In this document: positions 1 through 10,643 of the stretch, piece by piece | Numbering within the stretch: the stretch's first letter is position 1 | Layout: each line of letters starts with the position of its first letter | From: Corynebacterium suranareeae | Lineage (GTDB): Bacteria > Actinomycetota > Actinomycetes > Mycobacteriales > Mycobacteriaceae | Direction: 5' to 3' | NCBI RefSeq assembly: GCF_002355155.1 | Contig: NZ_AP017369.1 | Span: forward strand, 682,001-746,000 | Length of the DNA: 64,000 nt | Position numbers and translations under genes: made by a program | The notes under the pieces: model-generated | The model's input: the letters and a program-made list of their open reading frames with translations, nothing else | Told to the model about the DNA's origin: nothing | Database searches by the model: none

Positions 1-278
<278 letters not shown>

Positions 279-360
279 CAGATCAGAAAACAACCGCTAG
301 AAATCAAGCCATACATCCCCCGGACATCAACAAATGTTCTGGGGGGAAAGGGAGTTTTAC

Positions 361-3300
361 GTGCTCGACGTAAACGTCTTCGATGAGCTCCGCATCGGCC
401 TGGCCACCGCCGACGACATCCGCCGTTGGTCTAAAGGTGAGGTCAAGAAACCGGAGACCATCAACTACCGAACCCTCAAGCCTGAGAAGGACGGTCTGTT
501 CTGCGAGCGTATCTTCGGTCCAACTCGCGACTGGGAGTGCGCCTGCGGCAAGTACAAGCGTGTCCGCTACAAGGGCATCATCTGTGAACGCTGTGGCGTT
601 GAGGTCACCAAGTCCAAGGTGCGCCGTGAGCGCATGGGACACATTGAGCTCGCTGCACCAGTAACCCACATTTGGTACTTCAAGGGTGTTCCATCACGCC
701 TCGGCTACCTTTTGGACCTTGCTCCAAAGGACCTTGACCTGATCATCTACTTCGGTGCCAACATCATCACCAGTGTTGATGAAGAGGCACGCCACAGCGA
801 CCAGACCACTTTGGAAGCAGAAATGCTTCTGGAGAAGAAGGACGTTGAGGCAGATGCAGAGTCAGAGATCGCTGAGCGTGCTGAAAAGCTCGAAGAGGAT
901 CTTGCTGAACTCGAGGCGGCTGGCGCTAAGGCCGATGCTCGCCGCAAGGTTCAGGCTGCAGCCGATAAGGAAATGCAGCACATCCGTGAGCGTGCACAGC
1001 GCGAAATCGATCGTCTCGATGAGGTCTGGCAGACCTTCATCAAGCTTGCTCCAAAGCAGATGATCCGCGATGAGAAGCTCTACGATGAACTGATCGACCG
1101 CTACGAGGATTACTTCACCGGCGGAATGGGTGCAGAGTCCATCGAGGCTTTGATCAACAACTTCGACCTCGACGCTGAGGCTGAAGAACTGCGCGACATC
1201 ATCAACAATGGCAAGGGCCAGAAGAAGATGCGTGCCTTGAAGCGCCTCAAGGTTGTTGCAGCCTTCCAGCGCTCCGGTAATGATCCAGCCGGCATGGTTC
1301 TCAACGCGATCCCAGTGATCCCACCAGAGCTTCGCCCAATGGTTCAGCTTGACGGTGGACGCTTTGCAACCTCCGACTTGAACGACCTCTACCGTCGTGT
1401 GATCAACCGCAACAACCGCCTCAAGCGCATGATTGAGCTCGGTGCACCTGAGATCATCGTGAACAACGAAAAGCGCATGCTGCAGGAATCTGTGGATGCA
1501 CTATTCGACAACGGTCGTCGTGGTCGTCCAGTTACCGGACCTGGTAACCGTCCTTTGAAGTCTCTTTCTGACTTGCTGAAGGGCAAGCAGGGTCGTTTCC
1601 GTCAGAACCTTCTGGGTAAGCGTGTTGACTACTCTGGTCGTTCCGTAATTATCGTTGGTCCTCAGCTGCGTCTCCACGAATGCGGTCTGCCTAAGCTGAT
1701 GGCACTTGAGCTCTTCAAGCCTTTCGTGATGAAGCGCCTGGTGGAAAACGAGTACGCACAGAACATCAAGTCTGCAAAGCGCATGGTTGAACGTCAGCGC
1801 CCTGAGGTGTGGGACGTCCTCGAAGAGGCCATCTCTGAGCACCCAGTGATGCTGAACCGTGCACCAACCCTGCACCGCTTGGGTATTCAGGCTTTCGAGC
1901 CTGTGCTTGTTGAGGGTAAGGCTATTCAGCTGCACCCACTTGCTTGTGAAGCTTTCAACGCTGACTTCGACGGTGACCAGATGGCAGTTCACCTGCCACT
2001 GTCCGCCGAGGCTCAGGCTGAAGCTCGCGTGCTGATGCTTGCATCCAACAACATTTTGTCCCCAGCATCCGGTAAGCCTTTGGCTATGCCACGTCTGGAC
2101 ATGGTGACCGGTCTGTACTACCTGACTCTGGAGAAGTCCGCAGAGGAATTCGGTGGACAGGGCGCTTACCAGCCAGCAGATGAAAACGGTCCTGAAAAGG
2201 GCGTGTACTCCTCACTGGCAGAAGGCATCATGGCTTATGACCGTGGCGTACTCGGCCTGCAGGCTCCTGTACGTATCCGTTTGGATCACCTGCGCCCACC
2301 TGCAGAGGTGGAAGCAGAGCAGTTCCCAGATGGATGGAACCAGGGTGAAACTTGGCTTGCTCACACCACCTTGGGTCGTGTGATGTTCAATGAGATCCTG
2401 CCTTGGAACTACCCATACCTTGAGGGCGTTATGGTCCGTAAGGGTGGCGGCTCCGACAAGATCATGCTTGGTGATGTGGTCAACGACCTCGCTGCTAAGT
2501 ACCCAATGATCACCGTGGCTCAGACCATGGACAAGATGAAGGACGCTGGTTTCTACTGGGCAACCCGTTCCGGTGTCACCATCGCTATGTCTGACGTTTT
2601 GGTTCTTCCTAACAAGGAAGAAATGCTGGACCGCTACGAGGACTCTGCACGCCAGATCGAAGTTAAGTACAACCGCGGTAAGCTCACCAGCCGTGAGCGC
2701 TACGACCGTCTGGTCGAGCTGTGGAAGGACGCAACCGACGAGGTTGGACAGGCTGTCGAGGATCTGTACCCAGACGACAACCCAATTCCAATGATCGTGA
2801 AGTCCGGTGCTGCCGGTAACATGCGTCAGATCTGGACCCTTGCAGGTATGAAGGGCATGGTTGTGAACTCAAAGGGTGATTACATCACCCGTCCTATCAA
2901 GACTTCCTTCCGTGAAGGCTTGACAGTTCTTGAGTACTTCAACAACTCCCACGGTTCCCGTAAGGGCCTGGCCGATACCGCGCTGCGTACTGCAGACTCC
3001 GGTTACCTGACCCGTCGTCTTGTTGACGTCGCTCAGGATGTCATCGTTCGTGTTGAGGACTGTGGCACCCGCCAGGGTGTTCGCGTTCCTGTCGCTGCTG
3101 AAGTTTTGGATGCAACCGGTGCTGTCACCGGCTACACCCGCCATGACCTGATCGAGACTTCTGTTTCCGGTCGTGTTCTGGCAGGCGATGCAACCAACGC
3201 TGCAGGCGAGGTCATCCTTGCCGCTGGTACTGACCTGACCGAGCTCAACATTGACCTTCTTGTTGAGGCTGGTATCCAGCACGTTAAGGTTCGCTCCGTG

Positions 3301-4362
3301 CTTACCTGCCAGACCCCAACTGGTGTTTGCGCTAAGTGCTACGGCAAGTCCATGGCATCTGGCCAGCAGGTTGATATCGGAGAGGCTGTCGGTATTGTTG
3401 CTGCACAGTCCATTGGTGAGCCTGGTACCCAGCTGACCATGCGTACCTTCCACCAGGGTGGTGTCGGTGGCGATATTACCGGCGGTCTGCCTCGTGTTCA
3501 GGAGCTGTTCGAGGCACGTGTTCCTAAGAACTGTGCACCAATTGCTTCTGTCGATGGTGTTATCCACCTTGAGGATGAAGGCAACTTCTACACCTTGACC
3601 ATCGTTCCTGACGATGGCTCGGACAACGTTGTCTACGAGAAGCTGTCCAAGCGACAGGGTCTTGCATCCACTCGCGTGGCTATGGAGTCCAACGCTGGTG
3701 CATTCATCGAGCGCACCTTGACCGAAGGTGACCGTGTCACCGTTGGTCAGCGTCTGCTTCGTGGTGCAGCGGATCCACATGATGTGCTTGAGATCCTCGG
3801 CCGTCGTGGTGTGGAGCAGCACCTCATTGATGAGGTTCAGGCTGTTTACCGTGCACAGGGTGTGGCCATCCACGACAAGCACATCGAGATCATCATTCGA
3901 CAGATGCTGCGTCGCGGTACCGTCATTGAGTCCGGTTCCACCGAGTTCCTTCCAGGTTCTTTGGTTGACCTCTCTGAGGCGAAGCTGGCTAACTCTGAGG
4001 CAATCGGTGCGGGCGGTCAGCCTGCAGAGCTGCGTTCTGAGATCATGGGTATCACCAAGGCCTCTCTCGCAACTGAGTCTTGGCTGTCTGCAGCGTCCTT
4101 CCAGGAGACCACTCGTGTCCTGACTGATGCTGCTATCAACAAGCGCTCCGATAAGCTCATTGGTCTGAAGGAGAACGTGATCATCGGTAAGCTGATCCCA
4201 GCTGGTACCGGCATTTCCCGTTACCGCAACATCTCCATCAAGCCAACCGAGGCTGCACGCAACGCCGCATACTCGATCCCAACTTATGGTGAGTCGATTT
4301 ACGGTGATGATGGATTCGGTGAATTCACCGGCGCATCCGTCCCATTGGATGAGGCTTTCTAG
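361..4362 (+). CDS. rpoC: DNA-directed RNA polymerase beta' subunit
   Basis: Catalytic beta' subunit of RNA polymerase, 1333 aa from a GTG start. That start gives [10 protein letters not shown], which aligns with the mycobacterial RpoC N-terminus, and a GGGAG ribosome-binding site lies about 8 bases upstream; an in-frame ATG at 334 has no such support. Visible landmarks are the N-terminal zinc site (CACGKYKRV with later CERCG), the lid/rudder region [17 protein letters not shown], the absolutely conserved Mg2+ loop NADFDGDQ, the bridge-helix/trigger-loop region [16 protein letters not shown], and the second zinc site ([13 protein letters not shown]). The actinobacteria-specific insertion with a charged coiled coil is present around residues 150-220. 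It is cotranscribed with rpoB and followed by a strong terminator. No anomaly seen. Confidence 0.98.
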   Translation: MLDVNVFDELRIGLATADDIRRWSKGEVKKPETINYRTLKPEKDGLFCERIFGPTRDWECACGKYKRVRYKGIICERCGVEVTKSKVRRERMGHIELAAPVTHIWYFKGVPSRLGYLLDLAPKDLDLIIYFGANIITSVDEEARHSDQTTLEAEMLLEKKDVEADAESEIAERAEKLEEDLAELEAAGAKADARRKVQAAADKEMQHIRERAQREIDRLDEVWQTFIKLAPKQMIRDEKLYDELIDRYEDYFTGGMGAESIEALINNFDLDAEAEELRDIINNGKGQKKMRALKRLKVVAAFQRSGNDPAGMVLNAIPVIPPELRPMVQLDGGRFATSDLNDLYRRVINRNNRLKRMIELGAPEIIVNNEKRMLQESVDALFDNGRRGRPVTGPGNRPLKSLSDLLKGKQGRFRQNLLGKRVDYSGRSVIIVGPQLRLHECGLPKLMALELFKPFVMKRLVENEYAQNIKSAKRMVERQRPEVWDVLEEAISEHPVMLNRAPTLHRLGIQAFEPVLVEGKAIQLHPLACEAFNADFDGDQMAVHLPLSAEAQAEARVLMLASNNILSPASGKPLAMPRLDMVTGLYYLTLEKSAEEFGGQGAYQPADENGPEKGVYSSLAEGIMAYDRGVLGLQAPVRIRLDHLRPPAEVEAEQFPDGWNQGETWLAHTTLGRVMFNEILPWNYPYLEGVMVRKGGGSDKIMLGDVVNDLAAKYPMITVAQTMDKMKDAGFYWATRSGVTIAMSDVLVLPNKEEMLDRYEDSARQIEVKYNRGKLTSRERYDRLVELWKDATDEVGQAVEDLYPDDNPIPMIVKSGAAGNMRQIWTLAGMKGMVVNSKGDYITRPIKTSFREGLTVLEYFNNSHGSRKGLADTALRTADSGYLTRRLVDVAQDVIVRVEDCGTRQGVRVPVAAEVLDATGAVTGYTRHDLIETSVSGRVLAGDATNAAGEVILAAGTDLTELNIDLLVEAGIQHVKVRSVLTCQTPTGVCAKCYGKSMASGQQVDIGEAVGIVAAQSIGEPGTQLTMRTFHQGGVGGDITGGLPRVQELFEARVPKNCAPIASVDGVIHLEDEGNFYTLTIVPDDGSDNVVYEKLSKRQGLASTRVAMESNAGAFIERTLTEGDRVTVGQRLLRGAADPHDVLEILGRRGVEQHLIDEVQAVYRAQGVAIHDKHIEIIIRQMLRRGTVIESGSTEFLPGSLVDLSEAKLANSEAIGAGGQPAELRSEIMGITKASLATESWLSAASFQETTRVLTDAAINKRSDKLIGLKENVIIGKLIPAGTGISRYRNISIKPTEAARNAAYSIPTYGESIYGDDGFGEFTGASVPLDEAF

Positions 4363-4410
4363 AGCAAGGAAGCTTATTCCAGCACAGCATTAATTGGTCG
4401 CTGAAAAGTT

Positions 4411-4457
4411 GAGACCCTGCTGCTACTTATTACAAGTAGTGGCAGGGTCTCTTTTCT
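4411..4457 (+). terminator. Rho-independent terminator of rpoBC
   Basis: Arms GAGACCCTGC-GCTACTT and AAGTAGT-GGCAGGGTCTC form a stem of about 17 bp with one bulge around a five-base loop, followed by TTTTCTTTCTT. It lies 48 bases after the rpoC stop. Confidence 0.9.
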
Positions 4458-4507
4458 TTCTTATACACAGTCGTGGGGAATAAATTCCTTAACCCCCAGA
4501 ATCTTAG

Positions 4508-4723
4508 GTGGAACTGCAGTTCAGGCCTAGTTTTATAGGTATGTGGAAGTTATCTATCGGAATCGCAATTGGTGCACTATTGTTCGGGCTTGGACTGTGG
4601 GGTATCCACTTTGAAAACCCAGCAATTTCAATCACAGGGTGGGTCGGAACGTTCGCGTCGTTTGCTGTGTGGTTTTGGGTTGTTTGGTGGGCAGCGGTGG
4701 GAAATATAAAAAGCCCACTTTAA
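4508..4723 (+). CDS. Small membrane protein, function unknown
   Basis: A short frame of up to 71 residues from a GTG; an internal ATG at 4541 would give 60 residues, and neither start has a convincing ribosome-binding site. Two hydrophobic segments are visible, LSIGIAIGALLFGLGLWGI and a Trp-rich one ending FAVWFWVVWWAAVG, so the product would be a two-helix membrane protein. It ends 11 bases before the XRE-type regulator gene and could be cotranscribed with it. I recognise no family. It could also be a chance frame in the gap after rpoC. Confidence 0.45.
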   Translation: MELQFRPSFIGMWKLSIGIAIGALLFGLGLWGIHFENPAISITGWVGTFASFAVWFWVVWWAAVGNIKSPL

Positions 4724-4734
4724 GATCAAGATGT

Positions 4735-5517
4735 ATGGAAGATCAGCTCAAGCAGGAAGTTAAAGATTTCCTCACCACGCGCCGTGCGCGAATTACTCCG
4801 GCGGCTGCTGGGCTAGAAACACAGCCGTGGAGTGATCGTCGTGTCCCAGGACTTCGGCGGGAAGAAGTAGCGCGTTTGGCTGGGATTTCTTTGGAGTACT
4901 ACATCCGGTTTGAGCGCGGAAACCTTAAAGGCGCATCAACTCAGATTCTGCAGTCATTGGCTAAAGCCCTCCAGTTGAGCCCGATTGAGCAAGAACACTT
5001 GATTAACCTGGCATATCGCGCCGATCATCCTCGTAACCTGCAGGAGCTCGAGCACCCCAAGGCACCCCTGCAGGAGATCGTTGATGCGATCACCCACAAT
5101 CCTGCGTGGATCCGCAATGAGCATATGGACATCGTGGCCACCAACCAGCTGTGCGCGGAACTCTACACCCCAATTTTTCATGACTTGCCGGATCGCCCCA
5201 ACACCGCCAGGCATTGTTTCATCGGCGCTAGCGCCACAGATTTCTGGGTCGATCGTGACCAGTTCAGCGCTGAGTTCGCGGCCAAACTACGCCTCGAGTA
5301 CGCTAGGCGCCCCAGCGCGCCAGGTTTAAAAGAGCTTATCGACGAACTCCACCACAAAAGTCCCGTCTTCCGCGAGAACTGGGCGTCTGCTGATGTTACG
5401 TCCTTCGGCTCAGGAATCAAACGTTTTAAGCATCCAACGATGGGGGAGCGTTCCTACAATTATGAAACGTTTAATCTCAACAGCTCACCGGGATATGTGT
5501 TGAGCATCTACTTTTAG
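4735..5517 (+). CDS. XRE-family transcriptional regulator with MmyB-like ligand domain
   Basis: About 260 aa from the ATG at 4735 (MEDQLKQEVK). The N-terminal half has a Cro/C1-type helix-turn-helix with the hallmark block VPGLRREEVARLAGIS followed by YYIRFERG, typical of actinobacterial and streptomycete MmyB/XRE regulators. From about residue 115 a PAS-like MmyB ligand-binding domain follows (WIRNEHMDIVATN, later KRFKHPTMGE). Family members often control a neighbouring dehydrogenase or transporter, but none is obvious here. The protein stops at GYVLSIYF, where relatives normally continue with about 20 residues of the form YTAEPGSPSAEAL, so the C-terminus looks shortened. The stop abuts a block of intergenic repeats, which may explain the loss. 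Confidence 0.85.
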   Translation: MEDQLKQEVKDFLTTRRARITPAAAGLETQPWSDRRVPGLRREEVARLAGISLEYYIRFERGNLKGASTQILQSLAKALQLSPIEQEHLINLAYRADHPRNLQELEHPKAPLQEIVDAITHNPAWIRNEHMDIVATNQLCAELYTPIFHDLPDRPNTARHCFIGASATDFWVDRDQFSAEFAAKLRLEYARRPSAPGLKELIDELHHKSPVFRENWASADVTSFGSGIKRFKHPTMGERSYNYETFNLNSSPGYVLSIYF

Positions 5518-5559
5518 AATCCAAGCTGGTCGGCGGAAACCGATTGCATACTTTAACTT

Positions 5560-5820
5560 CGAGATCTTAACTACAATTTCGCATATTCGATACCAGTTGG
5601 GTTTTAGTTCAAATCCGACTGAAATCGGTGTTAAGAAATTGAGCTTGAGGTATCGGTAATGCGGTATCGGACTTAAGGAATCGCACTTTAGTGACCGGCA
5701 CGCTCAGAGGCTTTTTAAAGCGTCGAAAATCCGCGACGAGCATTGGTATGGCTACGACTACTAAAGGGGCTTAGAAGCGATTCTGGAGCCTCATGATTTT
5801 TAGGGGTAGGCACTAAAAAT
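5560..5820 (+). repeat. Dispersed intergenic repeat, copy A
   Basis: Noncoding stretch between convergent genes. It contains an inverted pair around TTCGATACC and GGTATCGGACTTAA, followed by a segment ending AGAAGCGATTCTGGAGCC. The same order of motifs occurs at 48180-48420. The second half also recurs at 19300-19430 and, inverted, at 23075-23200. The copies are diverged, so the boundaries are approximate. Confidence 0.65.
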
Positions 5821-5838
5821 CGTGCCACGCAAATGAGA

Positions 5839-5893
5839 CCAAACATGCGTGCCAAGATCTCGAGTTTTCGTAAAATTTTGGCACATATGTTTA
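5839..5893. repeat. Palindromic intergenic element (hairpin 1)
   Basis: Left arm CCAAACATGCGTGCCAAGAT and right arm ATTTTGGCACATATGTTTAG pair imperfectly over about 20 bp around a 15-base loop. It lies between convergent genes and is one of eight related palindromes in the window. Confidence 0.75.
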
Positions 5894-5935
5894 GTCGGTA
5901 AGGGAAAGGTGGGGAGGGGAGCGTCGAAAAGCGTT

Positions 5936-6631
5936 TTAATCGCGCTTCTTGGTGACTACAGTGACCCCGCCCATGAAGGCCACGCCCTTGACGCGAAGGG
6001 TGGGCGCGTTTTTGGGTAGGCGCGCGGGATTGAGCGCACCGGATTTATCTACTGATTGCTCAAATCCGCCGAGGATGCCGATGCCATCGCAGACCACAAT
6101 GACGCCTTCTGGGACCAGGATCTCGATGCCGCCCATCATCGTGTATGCGTTGATTTGAATGTGGTCGCTTTCGAAGAAGGCGTCTCGTAGATCGATTTGA
6201 TTGCCTCCCATGAATGCTACAGATGTGTGCTCATTAGGTACGTGCCATTCACCTTTGCGCACGGATGCGCCCAGAAAAGAAACTGAAGCTTTGGAACCGC
6301 CGGGATTTCCCGTGATGCGACTGCGCACATAATTGACTGGGTCGGAAGCATTGGGCGTAGCTGGAGTGGTGGATTGGTAGGGCGCAGGGACGTAAGAGGC
6401 ACCGGGGAACTGTTGCCCGAGCAGACTGTGGGGGTTGTCATTGACATCTGAGATCAGTGCAATCAAACTGTCTAAATGGCGGGCATTCCAGGCTTTTGCT
6501 GAGCGGTCTTCAAATTCCTGTAAGGTGAGTTGACCTCGGGAAACGGCTGCAGAAAGTTCATCGACAACCTGATTTCTATTGATGTCTGTCGCGAGCTTTC
6601 TGATTGGTTCGTTTCCGGTTGGCTCAGTCAT
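5936..6631 (-). CDS. DUF1707 (SHOCT-like) domain protein with LiaF-like C-terminal domain
   Basis: About 231 aa from the ATG at 6631; ATGs at 6640 and 6649 are alternatives. Residues 1-60 form a DUF1707 domain, recognisable from the block [22 protein letters not shown], a short helical domain common at the N-terminus of actinobacterial membrane and envelope-stress proteins. A Pro/Thr-rich linker follows. The C-terminal half contains repeated SVAFMGG and [10 protein letters not shown] strands and resembles the beta-helical cell-wall-stress domain of LiaF/DUF2154 proteins. No transmembrane segment or signal peptide is evident, so it is probably cytoplasmic. The gene stands alone, divergent from rpsL, and the 11-mer GCTTTTCGACG directly follows its stop in the gene sense. 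Precise function unknown. Confidence 0.8.
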   Translation of the reverse strand: MTEPTGNEPIRKLATDINRNQVVDELSAAVSRGQLTLQEFEDRSAKAWNARHLDSLIALISDVNDNPHSLLGQQFPGASYVPAPYQSTTPATPNASDPVNYVRSRITGNPGGSKASVSFLGASVRKGEWHVPNEHTSVAFMGGNQIDLRDAFFESDHIQINAYTMMGGIEILVPEGVIVVCDGIGILGGFEQSVDKSGALNPARLPKNAPTLRVKGVAFMGGVTVVTKKRD

Positions 6632-6964
6632 GTGTCCCATTGTAGACATCCCCGCCAATATCAATTTGGTGTTTTTAGCTGCCGCCTGATAGTGTGAACG
6701 GCTGAGTCCCACTCTTGTAGTTGGGAACTGACGGCACCTCGCACTCATGCGCGGTATCGCCCCTGGTTTTCCGGGACGCGGTGGCGCTTGTTTGCATTTG
6801 ATTAGGTTGTTCGTGACATGTTTGGTCGGGCCCCAAAAAGAGCCCCCTTTTTTGCGTGTCTGGACATCTTTTCAAATCTTTCGCCATCGACAAAGCTTTA
6901 GCCTTCGTGTTCGTCCCCGGGCGTCACGTCAGCAAAAAGAACAACTCCGAAATAAGGATGGTTC
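6632..6964 (+). promoter_or_regulatory. Divergent upstream region of rpsL-rpsG and the DUF1707 gene
   Basis: A 333-base noncoding stretch that must hold the promoter of the str operon and that of the DUF1707 gene. The ribosome-binding site AAGGATG lies just before the rpsL ATG. Around 6828-6852 a GGGC...GCCC pair followed by six T residues could be a weak attenuator. I could not place -35/-10 boxes with confidence. Confidence 0.4.
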
Positions 6965-7333
6965 ATGCCAACTATTCAGCAGCTGGTCCGCAAGGGCCGC
7001 CACGATAAGACCGCTAAGGTGGCTACCGCGGCACTGAAGGGTTCCCCTCAGCGTCGTGGCGTATGCACCCGTGTGTACACCACCACTCCTAAGAAGCCTA
7101 ACTCTGCTCTTCGTAAGGTTGCCCGTGTGCGCCTTACCTCCGGCATCGAGGTTTCCGCTTACATCCCTGGTGAGGGCCACAACCTGCAGGAGCACTCCAT
7201 GGTGCTCGTTCGCGGTGGTCGTGTTAAGGACCTCCCAGGTGTCCGTTACAAGATCGTCCGTGGCGCACTGGATACCCAGGGTGTTAAGGACCGCAAGCAG
7301 GCTCGTTCCCGCTACGGCGCGAAGAGGGGATAA
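6965..7333 (+). CDS. rpsL: 30S ribosomal protein S12
   Basis: A 122-aa protein that begins [12 protein letters not shown] and ends RYGAKRG, the standard bacterial S12. S12 sits at the interface of the 30S subunit near the decoding centre and helps control accuracy. The decoding loop [12 protein letters not shown] carries lysine at the position whose change gives streptomycin resistance, so the predicted state is wild type. The second conserved loop, GVRYKIVRG, is intact. rpsG follows after 6 bases and its ribosome-binding site overlaps the rpsL stop, so the two are translated from one mRNA. Confidence 0.98.
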   Translation: MPTIQQLVRKGRHDKTAKVATAALKGSPQRRGVCTRVYTTTPKKPNSALRKVARVRLTSGIEVSAYIPGEGHNLQEHSMVLVRGGRVKDLPGVRYKIVRGALDTQGVKDRKQARSRYGAKRG

Positions 7334-7339
7334 TTAAAA

Positions 7340-7807
7340 ATGCGTAAATCAGCAGCTCCTAAGCGTCCAGTAGTTCAGGATCCCGTATACAAGTCTGAGC
7401 TTGTTACTCAGCTCGTAAACAAGATCCTCATCGGTGGCAAGAAGTCCACCGCAGAGCGCATCGTCTACGGTGCACTCGAGATCTGCCGTGAGAAGACCGG
7501 CACCGAGCCAGTTGGAACCCTCGAGAAGGCTCTGGGCAACGTTCGCCCTGACCTTGAGGTTCGTTCCCGCCGTGTTGGTGGCGCAACCTACCAGGTTCCA
7601 GTCGATGTTCGCCCAGACCGTGCGAACACCCTGGCACTGCGTTGGTTGGTAACCTTCACCCGTCAGCGTCGTGAGAACACGATGATCGAGCGTCTCGCAA
7701 ACGAGATTCTGGATGCAGCTAACGGCCTTGGTGCTTCCGTGAAGCGTCGTGAGGACACTCACAAGATGGCTGAGGCTAACCGCGCCTTCGCTCACTACCG
7801 CTGGTAG
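7340..7807 (+). CDS. rpsG: 30S ribosomal protein S7
   Basis: A 155-aa protein beginning [15 protein letters not shown] and ending AFAHYRW, full length for actinobacterial S7. It binds the 3' major domain of 16S rRNA, nucleates assembly of the 30S head and contacts the E-site tRNA. The core blocks [15 protein letters not shown] and [14 protein letters not shown] are typical. The ribosome-binding site GAGGGGAT lies across the rpsL stop codon, indicating coupling to rpsL. Confidence 0.98.
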   Translation: MRKSAAPKRPVVQDPVYKSELVTQLVNKILIGGKKSTAERIVYGALEICREKTGTEPVGTLEKALGNVRPDLEVRSRRVGGATYQVPVDVRPDRANTLALRWLVTFTRQRRENTMIERLANEILDAANGLGASVKRREDTHKMAEANRAFAHYRW

Positions 7808-8151
7808 TACAACACGACATGAATGCCCAATCACCTTTAAGATTTACGCCTGCCGGCGCACTTCATACTTGAATAAACTGGCAGCCCGCGTTTTTCTTGG
7901 TGACTGGGCTTTTAGTCTCATTAGTGCAGTTCACAGCAGTGCACTTGAAAAATTGAATCGTTGTTTAGGCAACGTGTTACTAAAAAATCTACTTATCTTG
8001 CCTTGAGCTACTGCCTTAAACGCAAGTTAGTGGCAAAATGTAACAAGAGAATTATCCGTAGGTGACAAGCCTTTCAAACACCCGGGCATCTGTAATAGAT
8101 GCCCAGGTATTGATAGGTGAATTACCGTAAACAACAAGTTGGGGTACCACT
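7808..8151 (+). promoter_or_regulatory. rpsG-fusA intergenic region with a hairpin near fusA
   Basis: These 344 bases hold no convincing gene. A perfect 8-bp hairpin, GGGCATCT and AGATGCCC around GTAAT, lies at 8084-8104. It has no following T-run, so it looks more like a leader structure than a terminator. The length of the gap suggests fusA has a promoter of its own, unlike the tightly spaced str operon of many bacteria. Confidence 0.45.
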
Positions 8152-10281
8152 GTGGCACAAGAAGTGCTTAAGGATCTAAACAAGGTCCGCAACATCGGCA
8201 TCATGGCGCACATCGATGCTGGTAAGACCACGACCACCGAACGCATCCTCTTCTACACCGGCATTAACCGTAAGGTCGGCGAGACCCACGACGGTGGCGC
8301 AACCACCGACTGGATGGAGCAGGAGAAGGAACGCGGCATCACCATTACCTCCGCTGCGGTTACCTGTTTCTGGGACAACAACCAGGTCAACATCATTGAC
8401 ACCCCTGGTCACGTTGACTTCACCGTTGAGGTTGAGCGTTCCCTCCGCGTGCTTGACGGCGCAGTTGCTGTGTTCGACGGCAAGGAAGGCGTTGAGCCAC
8501 AGTCCGAGCAGGTCTGGCGTCAGGCTACCAAGTACGACGTTCCACGTATCTGCTTCGTGAACAAGATGGACAAGCTCGGTGCTGATTTCTACTTCACCGT
8601 TGGCACCATCGAGGACCGCCTGGGTGCAAAGCCATTGGTTATGCAGCTTCCAATCGGTGCTGAGGACAACTTCGACGGCGTCATCGACCTTCTTGAAATG
8701 AAGGCTTTGACCTGGCGTGGAGTTACCCCAATTGGTACCGAAGCTACCGTTGAGGAAATCCCAGCAGACCTCGCAGACCGTGCAGCTGAGTACCGTGAGA
8801 AGCTTCTCGAGACCGTTGCAGAGTCCGATGAAGAGCTCATGGAGAAGTACTTCGGCGGCGAAGAGCTGACCATCCCAGAGATCAAGGCAGCTATCCGCAA
8901 GATGGTTGTTAACTCTGAGATCTACCCTGTTTACTGTGGCACCGCCTACAAGAACAAGGGCATCCAGCCACTGCTCGACGCTGTTGTTGATTACCTGCCA
9001 TCTCCACTGGACCTCGGCGAGACCAAGGGCACTGACGTTAAGGATCCTGAGAAGGTTCTGACCCGTAAGCCTTCCGATGATGAGCCACTGTCTGCACTTG
9101 CATTCAAGATTGCTGCTCACCCATTCTTCGGTAAGCTGACCTTCGTTCGTCTGTACTCCGGCAAGGTTGAGCCAGGCGAGCAGGTTCTTAACTCCACCAA
9201 GAACAAGAAGGAACGCATCGGTAAGCTGTTCCAGATGCACGCCAACAAGGAAAACCCTGTTGAGGTTGCACACGCTGGTAACATCTACGCGTTCATCGGT
9301 CTGAAGGACACCACCACTGGTGACACCCTTTGTGATGCAGCAAACCCAATCATTCTTGAGTCCATGGACTTCCCGGATCCAGTTATCAAGGTTGCTATTG
9401 AGCCTAAGACCAAGTCTGACCAGGAGAAGCTCGGCGTAGCTATCCAGAAGCTTGCTGAAGAGGATCCAACCTTCACCGTTCAGCTGGACGAAGAGTCTGG
9501 CCAGACCGTCATCGGCGGCATGGGTGAGCTCCACCTCGACGTTCTTGTTGACCGCATGAAGCGCGAGTTCAAGGTTGAGGCAAACATCGGTGACCCACAG
9601 GTTGCATACCGTGAGACCATCCGTAAGTCGGTTGAGTCCCTCAGCTACACCCACAAGAAGCAGACTGGTGGTTCCGGTCAGTTCGCTAAGGTCATCATCT
9701 CCATTGAGCCTTACGCACCTGCAGCAGAAGAACTGGAAGAGGGCGAGTCCGCAATCTACAAGTTTGAGAACGCTGTTACCGGTGGTCGTGTTCCTAAGGA
9801 ATACATCCCATCCGTTGACGCTGGTATCCAGGACGCAATGCAGTACGGTTATCTCGCTGGTTACCCACTGGTGAACGTCAAGGCAACCCTTGAAGACGGC
9901 GCTTACCACGACGTTGACTCCTCTGAAATGGCCTTCAAGCTCGCCGGTTCCCAGGCGTTCAAGGAAGCTGTTGCAAAGGCAAAGCCAGTTCTTCTTGAGC
10001 CAATCATGTCCGTCGAAATCACCACTCCTGAGGAGTACATGGGTGAAGTCATCGGTGACGTGAACTCCCGTCGTGGCCAGATCGCTTCCATGGATGACCG
10101 TGCAGGCGCCAAGCTGGTCAAGGCTAAGGTTCCACTGTCACAGATGTTCGGTTACGTCGGTGACCTGCGTTCCAAGACCCAGGGTCGTGCAAACTACTCC
10201 ATGATCTTCGATTCCTACGCAGAGGTCCCAGCCAACGTTGCAGCAGATGTTATTGCTGAGCGCAACGGCACCGCTTCCTAA
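8152..10281 (+). CDS. fusA: Translation elongation factor G
   Basis: A 709-aa GTPase from a GTG start ([10 protein letters not shown]). EF-G catalyses translocation of tRNA and mRNA after peptide-bond formation and, with RRF, ribosome recycling. G-domain motifs are all visible: [12 protein letters not shown] (G1), RGITITSAA (G2), DTPGHVDF (G3), NKMDKLG (G4). The G' insertion, domain II, the domain III/V folds ([14 protein letters not shown]) and the domain IV tip ([13 protein letters not shown]) are in order. Length is normal. It stands alone between two long intergenic regions and ends just before a perfect 12-bp hairpin. Confidence 0.98.
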   Translation: MAQEVLKDLNKVRNIGIMAHIDAGKTTTTERILFYTGINRKVGETHDGGATTDWMEQEKERGITITSAAVTCFWDNNQVNIIDTPGHVDFTVEVERSLRVLDGAVAVFDGKEGVEPQSEQVWRQATKYDVPRICFVNKMDKLGADFYFTVGTIEDRLGAKPLVMQLPIGAEDNFDGVIDLLEMKALTWRGVTPIGTEATVEEIPADLADRAAEYREKLLETVAESDEELMEKYFGGEELTIPEIKAAIRKMVVNSEIYPVYCGTAYKNKGIQPLLDAVVDYLPSPLDLGETKGTDVKDPEKVLTRKPSDDEPLSALAFKIAAHPFFGKLTFVRLYSGKVEPGEQVLNSTKNKKERIGKLFQMHANKENPVEVAHAGNIYAFIGLKDTTTGDTLCDAANPIILESMDFPDPVIKVAIEPKTKSDQEKLGVAIQKLAEEDPTFTVQLDEESGQTVIGGMGELHLDVLVDRMKREFKVEANIGDPQVAYRETIRKSVESLSYTHKKQTGGSGQFAKVIISIEPYAPAAEELEEGESAIYKFENAVTGGRVPKEYIPSVDAGIQDAMQYGYLAGYPLVNVKATLEDGAYHDVDSSEMAFKLAGSQAFKEAVAKAKPVLLEPIMSVEITTPEEYMGEVIGDVNSRRGQIASMDDRAGAKLVKAKVPLSQMFGYVGDLRSKTQGRANYSMIFDSYAEVPANVAADVIAERNGTAS

Positions 10282-10305
10282 GAACCTTTAAGGTCCGTAG
10301 GAAAA

Positions 10306-10382
10306 CGTCGAAAAGCATTTTGCTTTTCGACGCCCCACCCCACGCTTCTCAACGTGTCAGTAGAAGCGTAGGGTAAGTGGGG
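10306..10382 (+). terminator. Two tandem hairpins after fusA
   Basis: Hairpin one is a perfect 12-bp stem, CGTCGAAAAGCA and TGCTTTTCGACG around TTT (10306-10332), built from two opposed copies of the 11-mer that recurs in this window. Hairpin two pairs CCCCAC...ACGCTTCT with AGAAGCGT...GTGGGG (10333-10382). Neither is followed by a long T-run, so terminator activity is inferred from position. Confidence 0.6.
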
Positions 10383-10643
10383 TAGCGGCTTGTTAGATAT
10401 CTTGAAATCGGCCTTCAACAGCATTGATTTCGATGTATTTAGCTGGCCGTTACCCTGCGAATGTCCACAGGGTAGCTGGTAGTTTGAAAATCAACGCCGT
10501 TGCCCTTAGGATTCAGTAACTGGCACATTTTGTAATGCGCTAGATCTGTGTGCCCAGTCTTCCAGGCTGCTGATCACAGTGAAAGCAAAACCAATTCGTG
10601 GCTGCGAAAGTCGTAGCCACCACGAAGTCCAGGAGGACATACA
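10383..10643 (+). promoter_or_regulatory. tuf promoter and leader
   Basis: I recognise this sequence as the upstream region of the strongly expressed C. glutamicum EF-Tu gene. TAGATCTG around 10541 is a plausible -10 element of the TANANT type. Near the 3' end GTGGCTGCGA and TCGTAGCCAC can form a hairpin shortly before the ribosome-binding site AGGAGGA (10631-10637), 6 bases from the GTG start. Confidence 0.65.

Noticed and set aside
8176..9909. 577-codon open frame antisense to fusA
   Set aside because: It mirrors the biased codons of a highly expressed gene, has no ribosome-binding site or recognisable domain, and the sense strand encodes EF-G. Similar antisense frames over rpoC (2869-3882) and tuf (10506-11609) were dismissed for the same reason.
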